Below, piece by piece: positions 15,913 to 25,144 of a DNA stretch of 64,000 bases. The number at the start of each line of letters is the position of its first letter. Positions within the stretch are counted from its first letter, which is position 1. The notes beneath the pieces were generated by a model. The model ran no database searches and was not told the origin of the DNA. It worked only from the letters and a program-made list of their open reading frames with translations. The stretch is from Oscillospiraceae bacterium Zagget12 (GTDB lineage Bacteria; Bacillota; Clostridia; UBA1381), in assembly GCA_001941225.1 (NCBI GenBank), contig MSHM01000019.1, positions 29,894-93,893 of the forward strand. Reading direction: 5' to 3'. Position numbers and translations under genes: made by a program.

Positions 15913-18900
15913 TTAATAGATATAGTCCGGAGCCAGTATCGACATAAGCTCCTTGTCGTGGTTGTAGACCACACTTGACTCATTGTCAAAAATCATCGTC
16001 GCGCCGCCCTCGCGTGTGTACGGCTCCCAATTCGGAACGCCCTCGCCGTTCGGGTCGCCTGTCTTTGCGAAATTTATCCACGCTTGACTCATAACGTCCG
16101 ACAGAGCCTTTGCCTCGTCAACATCTCCGCTTACCGAGGTTTTATCAATATTATTGAACACAAACGGGATTTCCGCCGTATGATATGATGTTCCCCACGT
16201 AAACACATACGAGTAAACGGGCGCGCCGCCTTGGTCGGCTTTATGAGCCGTCAGCTTTAATATAGGCAGCCGTATCAGCGTCGAATCCACATAAAGCGCG
16301 GAGGTTGCCGTCTCGTTCGGATAAGCCTCGGCAAAGGCAACGGCTACCGCATCGGCGTTATCGCCGTATTTTTCCGTCATTGCCGCACTAAGCTTATCAT
16401 CGCTCATTTCCTCATCGGGGTTCGCAAGACCGCCGCTGCCCCAAACCGTCCATTCGTTAAGGTTGGAGCCGATAAGCAAGGGTATATCGTAGCCCGCCTC
16501 GGCAAACGAATCCTCCGTTACGGGGCTTGTAGGGATATAGTCGCCGTCAACAACAGGCTCCCACAGGAGTGAATAACCGTTTACAAATTCCTCGTATATC
16601 CCCAATTCCTCTGCCGTTTTCACTAAAGCGGTATCGGATGCCGCCGCAAGCTCGTCATACGGTATGGTTTGCAATTCTTCGATATTGTCCTCCGAGATTC
16701 CCAACTCATCAAGAATTACCTCGGTCAAACGGCCGCTTACCTCCTGTGAGGTGAATTTCGCGCCCATATTTTCCGTCGCGCCGCTCTCAACAATGCCCTT
16801 GTGGAACAGTCCCTTTGCATACGGACTTGTCATAAGCGCCAACACCTTTGCGCCGCCGCCCGATTCGCCGAACACGGTGACATTATCCGGATCGCCGCCG
16901 AACTGCTCAATATTGTCTTGAATCCATTGGAGTGCCACAACAATATCGGTAATGCCGACATTTGCCGAATATTTGTATTTTTCATCATAAGCCGATAAAT
17001 CCAAGTGTCCGAGTGCGTTTAATCTGTGATTTATCGAAACAACAACCATATCGCCCTTTTTGCTCAAATTCTCGCCGTCATATGTCGGACTTGCGATAGA
17101 TGAACCGGTCGAAAATCCGCCGCCGTGCAGCCATACCATTACCGCGCGTTTTTCGCCGTCGTTTACGCCGGGTGTCCATATGTTTAGGTTCTGACAATTT
17201 TCGTCCGCGCCCTCGTTTACGCCCGACTGCGGTGAAATTGCGCCGTAGGAATACGCGGTTTTTACGCCGTCCCAGCTTTCAACCGAATGTGCGGGAACAA
17301 ACCGCTCGTCCGCCTCGGCATAGGGAATGCCGTGGTAGGTGTAAATATTGTTGCTAATGTAACCCTGAACGGTGCCCGCAGATGTTTCGACAACCGCCAA
17401 ATCCGCTCCCGCTCTTACCGAGGAATATTCCTCATCTGTTACGGCATCGCCCCACGTAACAGCGTCATTTCCTGGCTTAGCGTTTACCTCGATATACGCG
17501 AATTGTTCATCAGCCGCGCCGTGCCAATTCATAATGCCCGCTTGTGTGGTTATAACGTCACCCGCAGTTATTACCTGAACGTCGCCGTCTTCCTCTTGAT
17601 AAAAGCCTGTTCCGTCAGTTACAAGCAAAATCCCGCCGCTTTCGTGTGAATGCCATGCTGTTCTTGCGCCCACTTCCATGGTGTAATAATCAACCTCGGG
17701 GCAGTTATACACGTCCTCATATTCCACAAGCACATTTTTGTGAATTGTACCGGTATAGCCGTCCGCCGTAAATTCTTCACCCATATCAAACATCGTCTCG
17801 CCTGTTTCACGTATTGTGCCGTTTTCAAGAGCCTCCGCGACCGCCGATAAATACTCATCGTCGGAAACCTTTTCAAACCAATTCGTGGTTCCCGCATTGG
17901 GATTTACGCTGATTGCGATATGCGCAAACCAACTGTCATTTATAGCCGAATGGAAGTGACGCTTGCCGGGCGGAATAAATATAACGTCACCCGCCTGCAT
18001 AATTCTTGCCGGCTCACCCTCAATTCCGAGTACGCCGACACCCTCGGTAACAAGCAAAATCTGCCCGCCGTCGTGATAGTGCCAATCTGTTCTTGTACAC
18101 GGCTCAAAGGTTACCTGTCCGAACGACGGTATTTGCATATCCTCATCATATGATGTTAGGAAATTTAAATACGATTGACCCGTAAACCATGCGCCCGCGG
18201 GGTTTACATCGCCTTGTCCGAACACATTTTCTATCGTGTCCGCGTCGATTATCGTGACCGTCTGCGATTCCTGCGACCAAAGGACTGTATATCCGAAACT
18301 TTCGGCGATAAATCTAATCGGGAGCATTGTGCGGTCGTTGATGATTACGGGCGCAACATCAAGCTCGTTTGCAGTACTGTTTAAATATGCCGTTGTACTG
18401 CCGATTGTAAGCGTGATGACATCTCCGTTATACGAAAGTGTTGCCGTGCTTGTACCGCCGTTCCAATCGACGCTGCCGCCTATAGTTTCAACGAACGCTC
18501 TTATCGGCAACAACGTTCTGTCGTCCACAATAACCGGTGCTGTGCCGTTATCGTCAATATTGTTGTCAACACCGTTTACGGTCATAACAGGATTGCCTAT
18601 CTGCATTGTTATTGTTGTATTCTCCGCCGCATCGCTTGTTGTTTCCTCAATAGCCGCCGCCAGAGTGCCGCGCATATTGAGTGTTCTCGGGAAACCGTTA
18701 TACGGAGCCGTCAAAAGCGGAACCGCAAGCATCATATCCGCCGTGTTTCCCGCGGCAAGGCTTTCCGCGACCTTCGCGGGAATTTCATCCTCGCGTCCGC
18801 CCTCGGCGGTCATTACTGCAATGTCAATCAATGCCTGCACCGCCGCATTATCGGAGGTAGGAATTTCCGTTCCGGCTATAACGGCCTCTGTTGCCGCGTT

Positions 18901-19848
18901 TAAAAGCTCCTGCGTTGCCGCGTCAAGATTCGCGTCTATATACCCGTCTGTATCATCGGCTTTGAAATGGTCGAATATCGCAAGAATTTCCTCGGAATCA
19001 CTGCTGTATGAGGTTTCGACGGTATTTTCGGAAATTTCAGGCTCCGGTGACGGGCTCTCATTAAGCTCAACCGTTGATGAGTTTATAACCTCCAAGGCAA
19101 GCTCTGTTTTTTCCGCGCCGTTATATTCCTCATTTAAAAGCATTGCCGCGCGGAGCATATCCTTATCGTGACCGACATTTAAATTGCCGCTCACATGACC
19201 GCTTAATTGGCTTGCGCAATTACCGTTCGCCGCTATGGTACACAGCGTTAAAAATTCTCTTGTGTAAAGCGACAGTCCACTCCTATTATAGAAATCACCA
19301 AAACATATACCCGAAAGATACAGGGTTTGCATTTTCAAGGATTCTTCCATATCATCGGTTATCGTGCCAATCTGGGATCCGAAAAGGTATCTTTGAACCG
19401 CAAGACCTTTATCGTACCGCTCATCCTCGCTCCAAGTAATTCGGCTTGAATACTCCGTATCCTCACCGAGCGCGGCAAGAGCCGTGTCCGCCGCGTCAAG
19501 TGCGTCCGCCGCGCGGGTAATTCCGCAATACGCGCCGCTGTGATAGATAGCCTCCTTTATCTCAACCGCGCTTACGCCGTCATTTAACGCCGATTCTATT
19601 TCGTTGGCAAGTAAATCAAACCGGTGATTTGCGGTCATTGTTACAAGAGTGGATAAATGCTGTTCTTTCTTATCCAAATGCTCATTCACAAAATCAGTCC
19701 TTTCATCGTCGGTCATTTGTGTCAATGCCTGCGCCGGCACCGCAGAATCAGCGGAGTAAATATCATCGCTTAGCGCAAAGGTATTTACCGCGCAGCTCGC
19801 TGTAATCGCTGCCGCTGTCAGTGTCGATATAATACATTTCATTTTCAT
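15913..19848 (-). CDS. Secreted multidomain protein: CMD repeats, stalk, two cupins, carboxylesterase
   Basis: 1311 residues from the ATG at 19848; the frame opens at 19902 but the signal peptide starts at the inner ATG. Order: signal peptide (to about 26); three carboxymuconolactone-decarboxylase-like units (about 40-400; VSAVEIKEAIYHSGAYCG, TREFLTLCTIAANGNCAS); a copper-amine-oxidase N-terminal-like stalk (about 410-540; DDRTLLPIRAFVETIGG, INDRTMLPIRFIAESFGY). Next come cupin 1 (about 560-690; WHYHDGGQILLVTEG), cupin 2 (about 730-830; WHSHESGGILLVTDG) and a type B carboxylesterase (about 840-1311; VWLHGGGF, nucleophile GESGGG near 995). CMD, cupin and esterase proteins are normally separate genes beside aldo-keto reductases and flavodoxins; here they are one exported chain. 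Last gene of the LysR-linked operon; substrate unknown. Confidence 0.8.
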   Translation of the reverse strand: MKMKCIISTLTAAAITASCAVNTFALSDDIYSADSAVPAQALTQMTDDERTDFVNEHLDKKEQHLSTLVTMTANHRFDLLANEIESALNDGVSAVEIKEAIYHSGAYCGITRAADALDAADTALAALGEDTEYSSRITWSEDERYDKGLAVQRYLFGSQIGTITDDMEESLKMQTLYLSGICFGDFYNRSGLSLYTREFLTLCTIAANGNCASQLSGHVSGNLNVGHDKDMLRAAMLLNEEYNGAEKTELALEVINSSTVELNESPSPEPEISENTVETSYSSDSEEILAIFDHFKADDTDGYIDANLDAATQELLNAATEAVIAGTEIPTSDNAAVQALIDIAVMTAEGGREDEIPAKVAESLAAGNTADMMLAVPLLTAPYNGFPRTLNMRGTLAAAIEETTSDAAENTTITMQIGNPVMTVNGVDNNIDDNGTAPVIVDDRTLLPIRAFVETIGGSVDWNGGTSTATLSYNGDVITLTIGSTTAYLNSTANELDVAPVIINDRTMLPIRFIAESFGYTVLWSQESQTVTIIDADTIENVFGQGDVNPAGAWFTGQSYLNFLTSYDEDMQIPSFGQVTFEPCTRTDWHYHDGGQILLVTEGVGVLGIEGEPARIMQAGDVIFIPPGKRHFHSAINDSWFAHIAISVNPNAGTTNWFEKVSDDEYLSAVAEALENGTIRETGETMFDMGEEFTADGYTGTIHKNVLVEYEDVYNCPEVDYYTMEVGARTAWHSHESGGILLVTDGTGFYQEEDGDVQVITAGDVITTQAGIMNWHGAADEQFAYIEVNAKPGNDAVTWGDAVTDEEYSSVRAGADLAVVETSAGTVQGYISNNIYTYHGIPYAEADERFVPAHSVESWDGVKTAYSYGAISPQSGVNEGADENCQNLNIWTPGVNDGEKRAVMVWLHGGGFSTGSSIASPTYDGENLSKKGDMVVVSINHRLNALGHLDLSAYDEKYKYSANVGITDIVVALQWIQDNIEQFGGDPDNVTVFGESGGGAKVLALMTSPYAKGLFHKGIVESGATENMGAKFTSQEVSGRLTEVILDELGISEDNIEELQTIPYDELAAASDTALVKTAEELGIYEEFVNGYSLLWEPVVDGDYIPTSPVTEDSFAEAGYDIPLLIGSNLNEWTVWGSGGLANPDEEMSDDKLSAAMTEKYGDNADAVAVAFAEAYPNETATSALYVDSTLIRLPILKLTAHKADQGGAPVYSYVFTWGTSYHTAEIPFVFNNIDKTSVSGDVDEAKALSDVMSQAWINFAKTGDPNGEGVPNWEPYTREGGATMIFDNESSVVYNHDKELMSILAPDYIY

Positions 19849-20641
19849 TGTATTTCGTTTCCTTTCTGTACTTGCTTTGTTCGTTCGCCTCAACAATTTC
19901 ATTTAAGCGTATGTTCGGATTATGATACCGCGCATCGGGGTTTATTTCCCCGATATTGAGCCGGATCGCGTATTCGGGGCAATGGTGTACGCACGCCATA
20001 CACATTTGACAATTTTCGGACGTGTTGACCGCCCGCTGATTTTCAAGATGAATACATCCGGCGGGACAAACCTTAGTGCAAATGCCGCACCCGATACAGC
20101 TTGATGTGATATGATATATCGCCTTATCCATATTAGCGACAACATACCTGTTTCGCCTGACAAATTCATTATGCCAAGCAATATCCTCATCGGTTACGGG
20201 GCTTATGAATTTGCGGCGAGCGTCAATGTCGCGCCTTATCGCCGCAATCTGTTCCGGAATTTTCTTTGCCGCCGCTGTTTTTACCTGCTCCGCCATATCA
20301 AAGGACGGCAGGAAATTATCAACTGTCAATAAAACATTGATATAGTCGGCGGATTTTTCTATACTCACCAAAAATTCCTGCGCCCATTTCGCCGCGCCCG
20401 CGTGTCTGTTGCCGTAGGTAAGAATTATATAAAAGTAATCCGTCACAAATTCCGTGTTTTTCAAAAAATCCTTGACCATCATCGGCATCTCATGCCCGTA
20501 TACGGGGCATACAATGCCGATTTTCTCGGCACTGTATATCTGTACGCTTTTATGAATTGCCTGAGGTATGCTTATTAAATCGGTGTCAAGCTCTTTTGCC
20601 GCATATAGGCTGTTGCCTGTTCCCGTAAAGTAAAATATCAT
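19763..20641 (-). CDS. EFR1-type flavodoxin-ferredoxin protein
   Basis: 292 residues. N-terminal flavodoxin fold (FYFTGTGNSLYAAKEL, FMN loop TGTGNS; CPVYGHEMPMMVKDFL). A C-terminal 2x[4Fe-4S] ferredoxin follows (CIGCGICTKVCPAGC; CQMCMACVHHCPEYA). A cytosolic electron carrier between low-potential donors and a reductase. Its last 29 codons overlap the start and signal peptide of the esterase gene in another frame by 86 bases, so the two are translationally linked. The family usually ends soon after the ferredoxin; the extra tail here may be accidental extension. Confidence 0.85.
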   Translation of the reverse strand: MIFYFTGTGNSLYAAKELDTDLISIPQAIHKSVQIYSAEKIGIVCPVYGHEMPMMVKDFLKNTEFVTDYFYIILTYGNRHAGAAKWAQEFLVSIEKSADYINVLLTVDNFLPSFDMAEQVKTAAAKKIPEQIAAIRRDIDARRKFISPVTDEDIAWHNEFVRRNRYVVANMDKAIYHITSSCIGCGICTKVCPAGCIHLENQRAVNTSENCQMCMACVHHCPEYAIRLNIGEINPDARYHNPNIRLNEIVEANEQSKYRKETKYNENEMYYIDTDSGSDYSELRGKYLCAKR

Positions 20642-20662
20642 ACTGCATACCTCCCGCCGCTT

Positions 20663-21517
20663 TTATTCGTGGATTTTCCAACCGTGTATCATTTTCACAA
20701 ACGCGGGGTCAAAGTGGTTTACAATCTCGCTTTTGCCCATATCGAGCGCAGAGATTTTTGCCATATCCTCATCGGAAAGTGCGAAGTCGAACACATTTAT
20801 ATTTTCCTCGATTCGCTCCTTGTGGACGGATTTCGGAATCACGACAACACCTCTTTGAATATTCCATCTTAACGCCACCTGCGCGGCGGTTTTTCCGTAT
20901 TTCGCGCCGATTTCCGTAAGCACGGGATGTGTAAATATTCCGTAATTGCCCTCGGCGAACGGTCCCCACGCCTCGGGCGTTACGCCGTATTTCTTCATCG
21001 TTTCAAGCGCGTTTTCTTGCGCAAAGAACGGGTGCAGCTCAACCTGATTTACGGCGGGGATAACGTCTACGGTTTCGCAAATATCCGCAAGCACGTGAGG
21101 ATAGAAGTTGCACACGCCTATTGCGCGGAGTTTGCCCGCTTTATACGCGTCCTCCATCGCGCGGTACGCACCGATATAATCATTCATCGGCTGATGAATT
21201 AAATACAGGTCGATATAATCAACGCCGAGCTTGTTCATTGAGGTTTCTATTGCTTTTTTCGCGCTGTCATAGCTTGTCATATCCTGCACCCACAGCTTTG
21301 TCGTGATAAACAGCTCCTCACGCGGTACGCCGCATTTTTTAATCGCATTCCCGACAGCCTCCTCGTTCATATATGCCGCCGCTGTGTCAATAAGCCTGTA
21401 TCCCGACGCAATCGCGTTAAGCACCGCTTTTTCACATACCGCAGGGTCGGGCACCTGAAACACTCCGAATCCTAAGATAGGCATTTTTACTCCGTTGTTT
21501 AATGTTACGTATTCCAT
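20663..21517 (-). CDS. Aldo/keto reductase (DkgA-like)
   Basis: 284 residues, NADPH-dependent TIM-barrel reductase of aldehydes and ketones. The catalytic tetrad is visible: Asp in LIDTAAAY, Tyr in the same stretch, Lys in ITTKLW, His in YLIHQP. The C-terminal cofactor motif is VVIPKSVHKERIEEN. The close match to 2,5-diketogluconate/methylglyoxal reductases suggests carbonyl detoxification, but the substrate is not defined. Gaps of 21 and 22 bases to its neighbours make it part of the operon. Confidence 0.9.
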   Translation of the reverse strand: MEYVTLNNGVKMPILGFGVFQVPDPAVCEKAVLNAIASGYRLIDTAAAYMNEEAVGNAIKKCGVPREELFITTKLWVQDMTSYDSAKKAIETSMNKLGVDYIDLYLIHQPMNDYIGAYRAMEDAYKAGKLRAIGVCNFYPHVLADICETVDVIPAVNQVELHPFFAQENALETMKKYGVTPEAWGPFAEGNYGIFTHPVLTEIGAKYGKTAAQVALRWNIQRGVVVIPKSVHKERIEENINVFDFALSDEDMAKISALDMGKSEIVNHFDPAFVKMIHGWKIHE

Positions 21518-21539
21518 AGTTATAATCTCCTTTATTGAT

Positions 21540-22877
21540 TTAATTTACATTTTCATCTATCCAATTTTCAACGTGCGCGGCTATTTCGTCGCTGTTCAGC
21601 TCTTGGAACATAAAGTGCGAGTTGCCTGTTATTCCTATATCGGGGAGTGATACCACAGTGCAGTTGCCGCCGTCGGCGTTATAGCTTTGGGCAAATTTAT
21701 TTGCCGCGTCCTTTACGCCTTTCCAAAATGACGTTGACACAATATCCTCCGGCCCGTTATCTATATAGTCACCGAAATAGATAACTATCGGTATGTCCGC
21801 AGCAAGCAGGTTGTTATATTGCTCCGAGCCGATTTCCGGTGTTCCGCCCGGCTCAATCGCAACTATTGCCGCGACATTTTCGGTATCGACATTCCAACCG
21901 ATTGCACCGCCCTGCGAATGTGTTACATAAATGCTCTTTTGTCCCGTCTTTTCTCTGACATCTTTCATAACCTCGTCCATTGCCGCAACGATAACCTCTG
22001 TATCAAAGCTGCCTGTGTTCAGTGTCATTTGACGCAGGAATTGGTCAAGTGCGTCCTCACCATCGGGGAACTGCGAACCCTCGTAGCGGTCTGACGTTCC
22101 GCGTCCTATTCTGAAATGCGTGTACCATGCCTGATCGCCCGGCATATAATCCTTTGAATCCTCTGACCATGTATCAATAGCATCGGTTGTCATAGAGGCT
22201 GTGTTTCCCGCTTCGCCGCGTCTCGGTTGATCAACCAAGAATACGCTGTGTCCGGCTTTTAAGAAGAAATTCGACCACCCCTCGCGTCCGTCGGGAGTTG
22301 TCATCCAACCCATTCTTGACTGACCGTAGCCGTGCAAAAATACCATCGGCAGCTCTATTTCGTCCTCGGGTATCTGGTAAAGCACGTTCGCATGGTCAAC
22401 GTGCGCGGTATTACCGGCGCGGGTAAAATCAAGCCAGTTTGTGGTGCTGTCAAATTCACCCTCGACAGGCTCTGTAACCGTTCCGCCGGAGGAGAATATT
22501 CCTTGCTCGGCAATGCTTAACGCATTTTCGTTTTGCTCGTCCGCGCTGTCGTCAATGCTTGCGGCTAAGCTCTTTGCGCGTTCCAGCATTATTGAATATT
22601 CCTCGGCTGTTACCTCACGGTTCGGCTCGAAGGTGTTCGCGTCAACACCCGAAACAATTCCGTTTTGGTACGCGTATGCGACATACTTTTCCGCATCGCC
22701 CGAAACATCGTCAAACGGATTTTCGGCGGCTGTGTTTAACACTTCCGTTTCCTTACCGATTGTCTGGATAATGCTTATGAGAGCGTCCGCTCTTGTCGGT
22801 GCCGCAGCTGTCACACACGGTATAAAGCTCGCGGTCAACGCCGCAGCCGTAATGATTGATAAAAGTTTCTTTTTCAT
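21540..22877 (-). CDS. Secreted SLH-domain alpha/beta hydrolase
   Basis: 445 residues: signal peptide (LLSIITAAALTASFIPCVTAAA), one SLH repeat (about 50-105; NPFDDVSGDAEKYVAYAYQNGIVSG), and a linker. An alpha/beta hydrolase follows with oxyanion strand LPMVFLHGYGQSRMGW, nucleophile elbow THSQGG (about residue 325) and a final His in GNSHFMF. Expected to be an esterase at the cell surface. It lies 15 bases after the alcohol dehydrogenase gene and complements the secreted carboxylesterase at the other end of the operon. Confidence 0.8.
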   Translation of the reverse strand: MKKKLLSIITAAALTASFIPCVTAAAPTRADALISIIQTIGKETEVLNTAAENPFDDVSGDAEKYVAYAYQNGIVSGVDANTFEPNREVTAEEYSIMLERAKSLAASIDDSADEQNENALSIAEQGIFSSGGTVTEPVEGEFDSTTNWLDFTRAGNTAHVDHANVLYQIPEDEIELPMVFLHGYGQSRMGWMTTPDGREGWSNFFLKAGHSVFLVDQPRRGEAGNTASMTTDAIDTWSEDSKDYMPGDQAWYTHFRIGRGTSDRYEGSQFPDGEDALDQFLRQMTLNTGSFDTEVIVAAMDEVMKDVREKTGQKSIYVTHSQGGAIGWNVDTENVAAIVAIEPGGTPEIGSEQYNNLLAADIPIVIYFGDYIDNGPEDIVSTSFWKGVKDAANKFAQSYNADGGNCTVVSLPDIGITGNSHFMFQELNSDEIAAHVENWIDENVN

Positions 22878-22892
22878 AATAGTATCGCTCCT

Positions 22893-24083
22893 TTACTTGT
22901 ATGATTTTTGATAAATTTTAAGACATTCCTCATCGGTGAGCGGCACGGGGTCATTTTGGAAATTAGTCCACAATGTGTCCCTCGCGTTCTGCACCATACC
23001 CGCAAACTCATTCGGGGTTATCCCAAAATCGCTCATTCTTAAATCGCTCACGCCGCAGGCTGTCTTTAAGCTCTCCAACGCTATGATAAACTCCGCAGGC
23101 TCCGACGCGTTTTTAATTCCCATAAGCCGCGCCATTTCAATAAATCTGTCGTCGCATACGTGCTTTTCGATAAATGTTTCGTAAAATGCCGTTGAAATCA
23201 TTATCAATCCCGCTCCGTGGGGAAGATTGGGGTGCATCGCGCTCAGCGCGTGTTCAAGCGGATGCGCGCTTGTACACGCGCCGACGGTCATTTGAATGCC
23301 CGATAAGTAGCTACCGAATGCGACCTTGCTCATCGCGTCATTATCCTTCGGGTCATTTACCGCTTTTGCAAGATTTGCGCTTACATTTCTTATAGCCTCC
23401 GATGCGACTGTCTTACTCATTTCATTGCGCTTGTTCGAAATAAATCCCTCGGTGCTGTGAAACAATGCGTCAAATCCCTGATACGCTTTGAATTTCGGCG
23501 GAACACTCATCATAAGCTCGGGGTCTATTACCGCCAATTTCGGCATTGTGCCTTTGCCGAACACGCCCGTTTTTTCGTTTGTGTCGATATTGGTTATAAC
23601 TGCGCCGCCGTCTGTTTCCGAGCCTGTTCCGGCTGTTGTGGGTATCGCGATTATCGAGAGCGACGCATTCTTCGGCTGACGCTTTTTGCCCGTCCCGAAC
23701 ATTACATACTCCCATAAATCATCGCTTTCGTTTGCCGCCATAATTCCTATCGCTTTTGCCGCGTCGATTACACTTCCGCCGCCGAGCGCTACGATAAAAT
23801 CACAGCCACTCTTTCGGGCAGCTCTGCCGCCCGCCTCGGTTTCCCACTTTGTCGGATTGGAGCTGACTTCATCGAATACCACATACTCACTATTCGCCAA
23901 GTTTAATTCGTGCAGCACCCTGTCAAGATAGCCGTTCGCCCTCATTGATTTGCCGTTTGAGATAACAACAAGTGCTTTCCTGCCCGCAACAGGTGCGTTC
24001 GGCGTATTTATAAATCTATGAAACTCCGATATTTTACCGTTGCCGAATACCGCATTCGTTGTTACCGAAAAATTAAAGCTCAT
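22893..24083 (-). CDS. Iron-containing alcohol dehydrogenase
   Basis: 396 residues from the ATG at 24083, chosen because GGAGG lies 8 bases before it; the 24125 start has none. NAD(P) site ALGGGSVIDAAKAIGIM, followed by TIPTTAGTGSETDGGAVIT, and the metal-ligand segment SAHPLEHALSAMHPNLPHGAGL. Reduces aldehydes to alcohols, as butanol dehydrogenases do. First gene of the redox/esterase operon and divergent from lysR. Confidence 0.92.
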   Translation of the reverse strand: MSFNFSVTTNAVFGNGKISEFHRFINTPNAPVAGRKALVVISNGKSMRANGYLDRVLHELNLANSEYVVFDEVSSNPTKWETEAGGRAARKSGCDFIVALGGGSVIDAAKAIGIMAANESDDLWEYVMFGTGKKRQPKNASLSIIAIPTTAGTGSETDGGAVITNIDTNEKTGVFGKGTMPKLAVIDPELMMSVPPKFKAYQGFDALFHSTEGFISNKRNEMSKTVASEAIRNVSANLAKAVNDPKDNDAMSKVAFGSYLSGIQMTVGACTSAHPLEHALSAMHPNLPHGAGLIMISTAFYETFIEKHVCDDRFIEMARLMGIKNASEPAEFIIALESLKTACGVSDLRMSDFGITPNEFAGMVQNARDTLWTNFQNDPVPLTDEECLKIYQKSYK

Positions 24084-24115
24084 TTTCATTGCCTCCCTGC
24101 TTCTTTTGTAATTTA

Positions 24116-24232
24116 ATTGTAGCACTCTTTTTGTGGAAAGTACAATATCAATCCCGAATAGCAGTATTCAATTAGTGAATAGTGAGAATTTTAACTGCCG
24201 CTCTTGCTTTAGTGAAAAATATTTGCTATAAT
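24116..24232. promoter_or_regulatory. Divergent lysR / alcohol dehydrogenase promoter region
   Basis: Minus strand: TTGTAC (24145-24140), 18-base spacer, TACAAT (24121-24116). Plus strand: TTGCTT (24204-24209), 17-base spacer, TATAAT (24227-24232). Between them is the inverted repeat TATTCA-N5-TGAATA (24165-24181), the right size and place for a LysR-type binding site. Confidence 0.7.
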
Positions 24233-24287
24233 CTAGGAAAGTCACTTATTAAATTTAGCTATAAATTTGACTGTGCGAGGTGTAACC

Positions 24288-25130
24288 ATGATTGAATTAT
24301 CCGTCCTTGAACAATTTGTTGTATTCGCGGAATGCGGAACGCTGTCCGCCGCCGCCGAAAAGCTCTTTATTTCCCAACCGACGCTTACGCGCTCAATGAG
24401 AAAGTTGGAAAATGATTTAGGCGTAACGCTTTTTGAGCGCAGCAAAAATAAAATGGCGCTGAACGAAAACGGAAAATTCGCCCTAAGTCACGCACAAAAG
24501 ATTTTGGAACAGTCAAGCGATATGGTTCGTCTTGTGCGCTCGTTTGACAGACAGCGCAACACTATTTCAATCGGGGCCTGTGCTCCTATGCCCGTATATT
24601 TTTTGGTGCAGTCTGCAAGCCGTTTGTTTCCGTCAATGACTGTATCGTCCGAGATAAAGGATGTTGATATACTTGTAAACGGGCTAAAGGACGAAACGTA
24701 TCAGGTTATCATACTGCCGTATAAACCCGATGACAACGACATTTATACCACCGTCTACGGCGAGGAAAAGCTTGCGTTTGCACTGCCCGAAAATCATCCC
24801 AAAGCAAAAAGTCAAGGTCTTTATATGAGCGACCTTGACGGTGAAAATATGATTCTTATGTCGCAGATAGGCTTTTGGAGCGACTTTGCGGAAAGAAAAA
24901 TGCCGCACTCGCGCTTTCTCGTTCAAAATGAGCGTTTCGATTTTGACGAGCTTGTGCAGTCGTCGGTATTGCCGAACTTTACCACAGATGTTGCGATGAA
25001 ATTTTTCGGCAAATCGCCGAACCGTGTGATAGTTCCTATTCTTGACGAGGACGCGGATGTGACGTTTTATCTTTGTTGTCTTGATAGGAATAAGAGCAAG
25101 ATCGGCAAGCTTATGGAGTGTCGGATGTAG
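24288..25130 (+). CDS. LysR-family transcriptional regulator
   Basis: 280 residues from the ATG at 24288, which has GAGGTG before it. The N-terminal winged helix (MIELSVLEQFVVFAECGTLSAAAEKLFISQPTLTRSMRKLENDLGVTLFERSKNK) is typical. The C-terminal substrate-binding domain is shorter than usual. It is divergent from the Fe-alcohol dehydrogenase operon and almost certainly controls it; the inducer is unknown, perhaps an aldehyde by analogy with YqhC-type neighbours. Ends in TAG. Confidence 0.88.
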   Translation: MIELSVLEQFVVFAECGTLSAAAEKLFISQPTLTRSMRKLENDLGVTLFERSKNKMALNENGKFALSHAQKILEQSSDMVRLVRSFDRQRNTISIGACAPMPVYFLVQSASRLFPSMTVSSEIKDVDILVNGLKDETYQVIILPYKPDDNDIYTTVYGEEKLAFALPENHPKAKSQGLYMSDLDGENMILMSQIGFWSDFAERKMPHSRFLVQNERFDFDELVQSSVLPNFTTDVAMKFFGKSPNRVIVPILDEDADVTFYLCCLDRNKSKIGKLMECRM

Positions 25131-25144
25131 CGCGGTAATATACA

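Noticed and set aside
18236..19171. Long plus-strand ORF (311 codons) opposite the esterase fusion
   Set aside because: Low-complexity Ser/Val/Ala composition, no RBS and no family resemblance; it mirrors the minus-strand gene.
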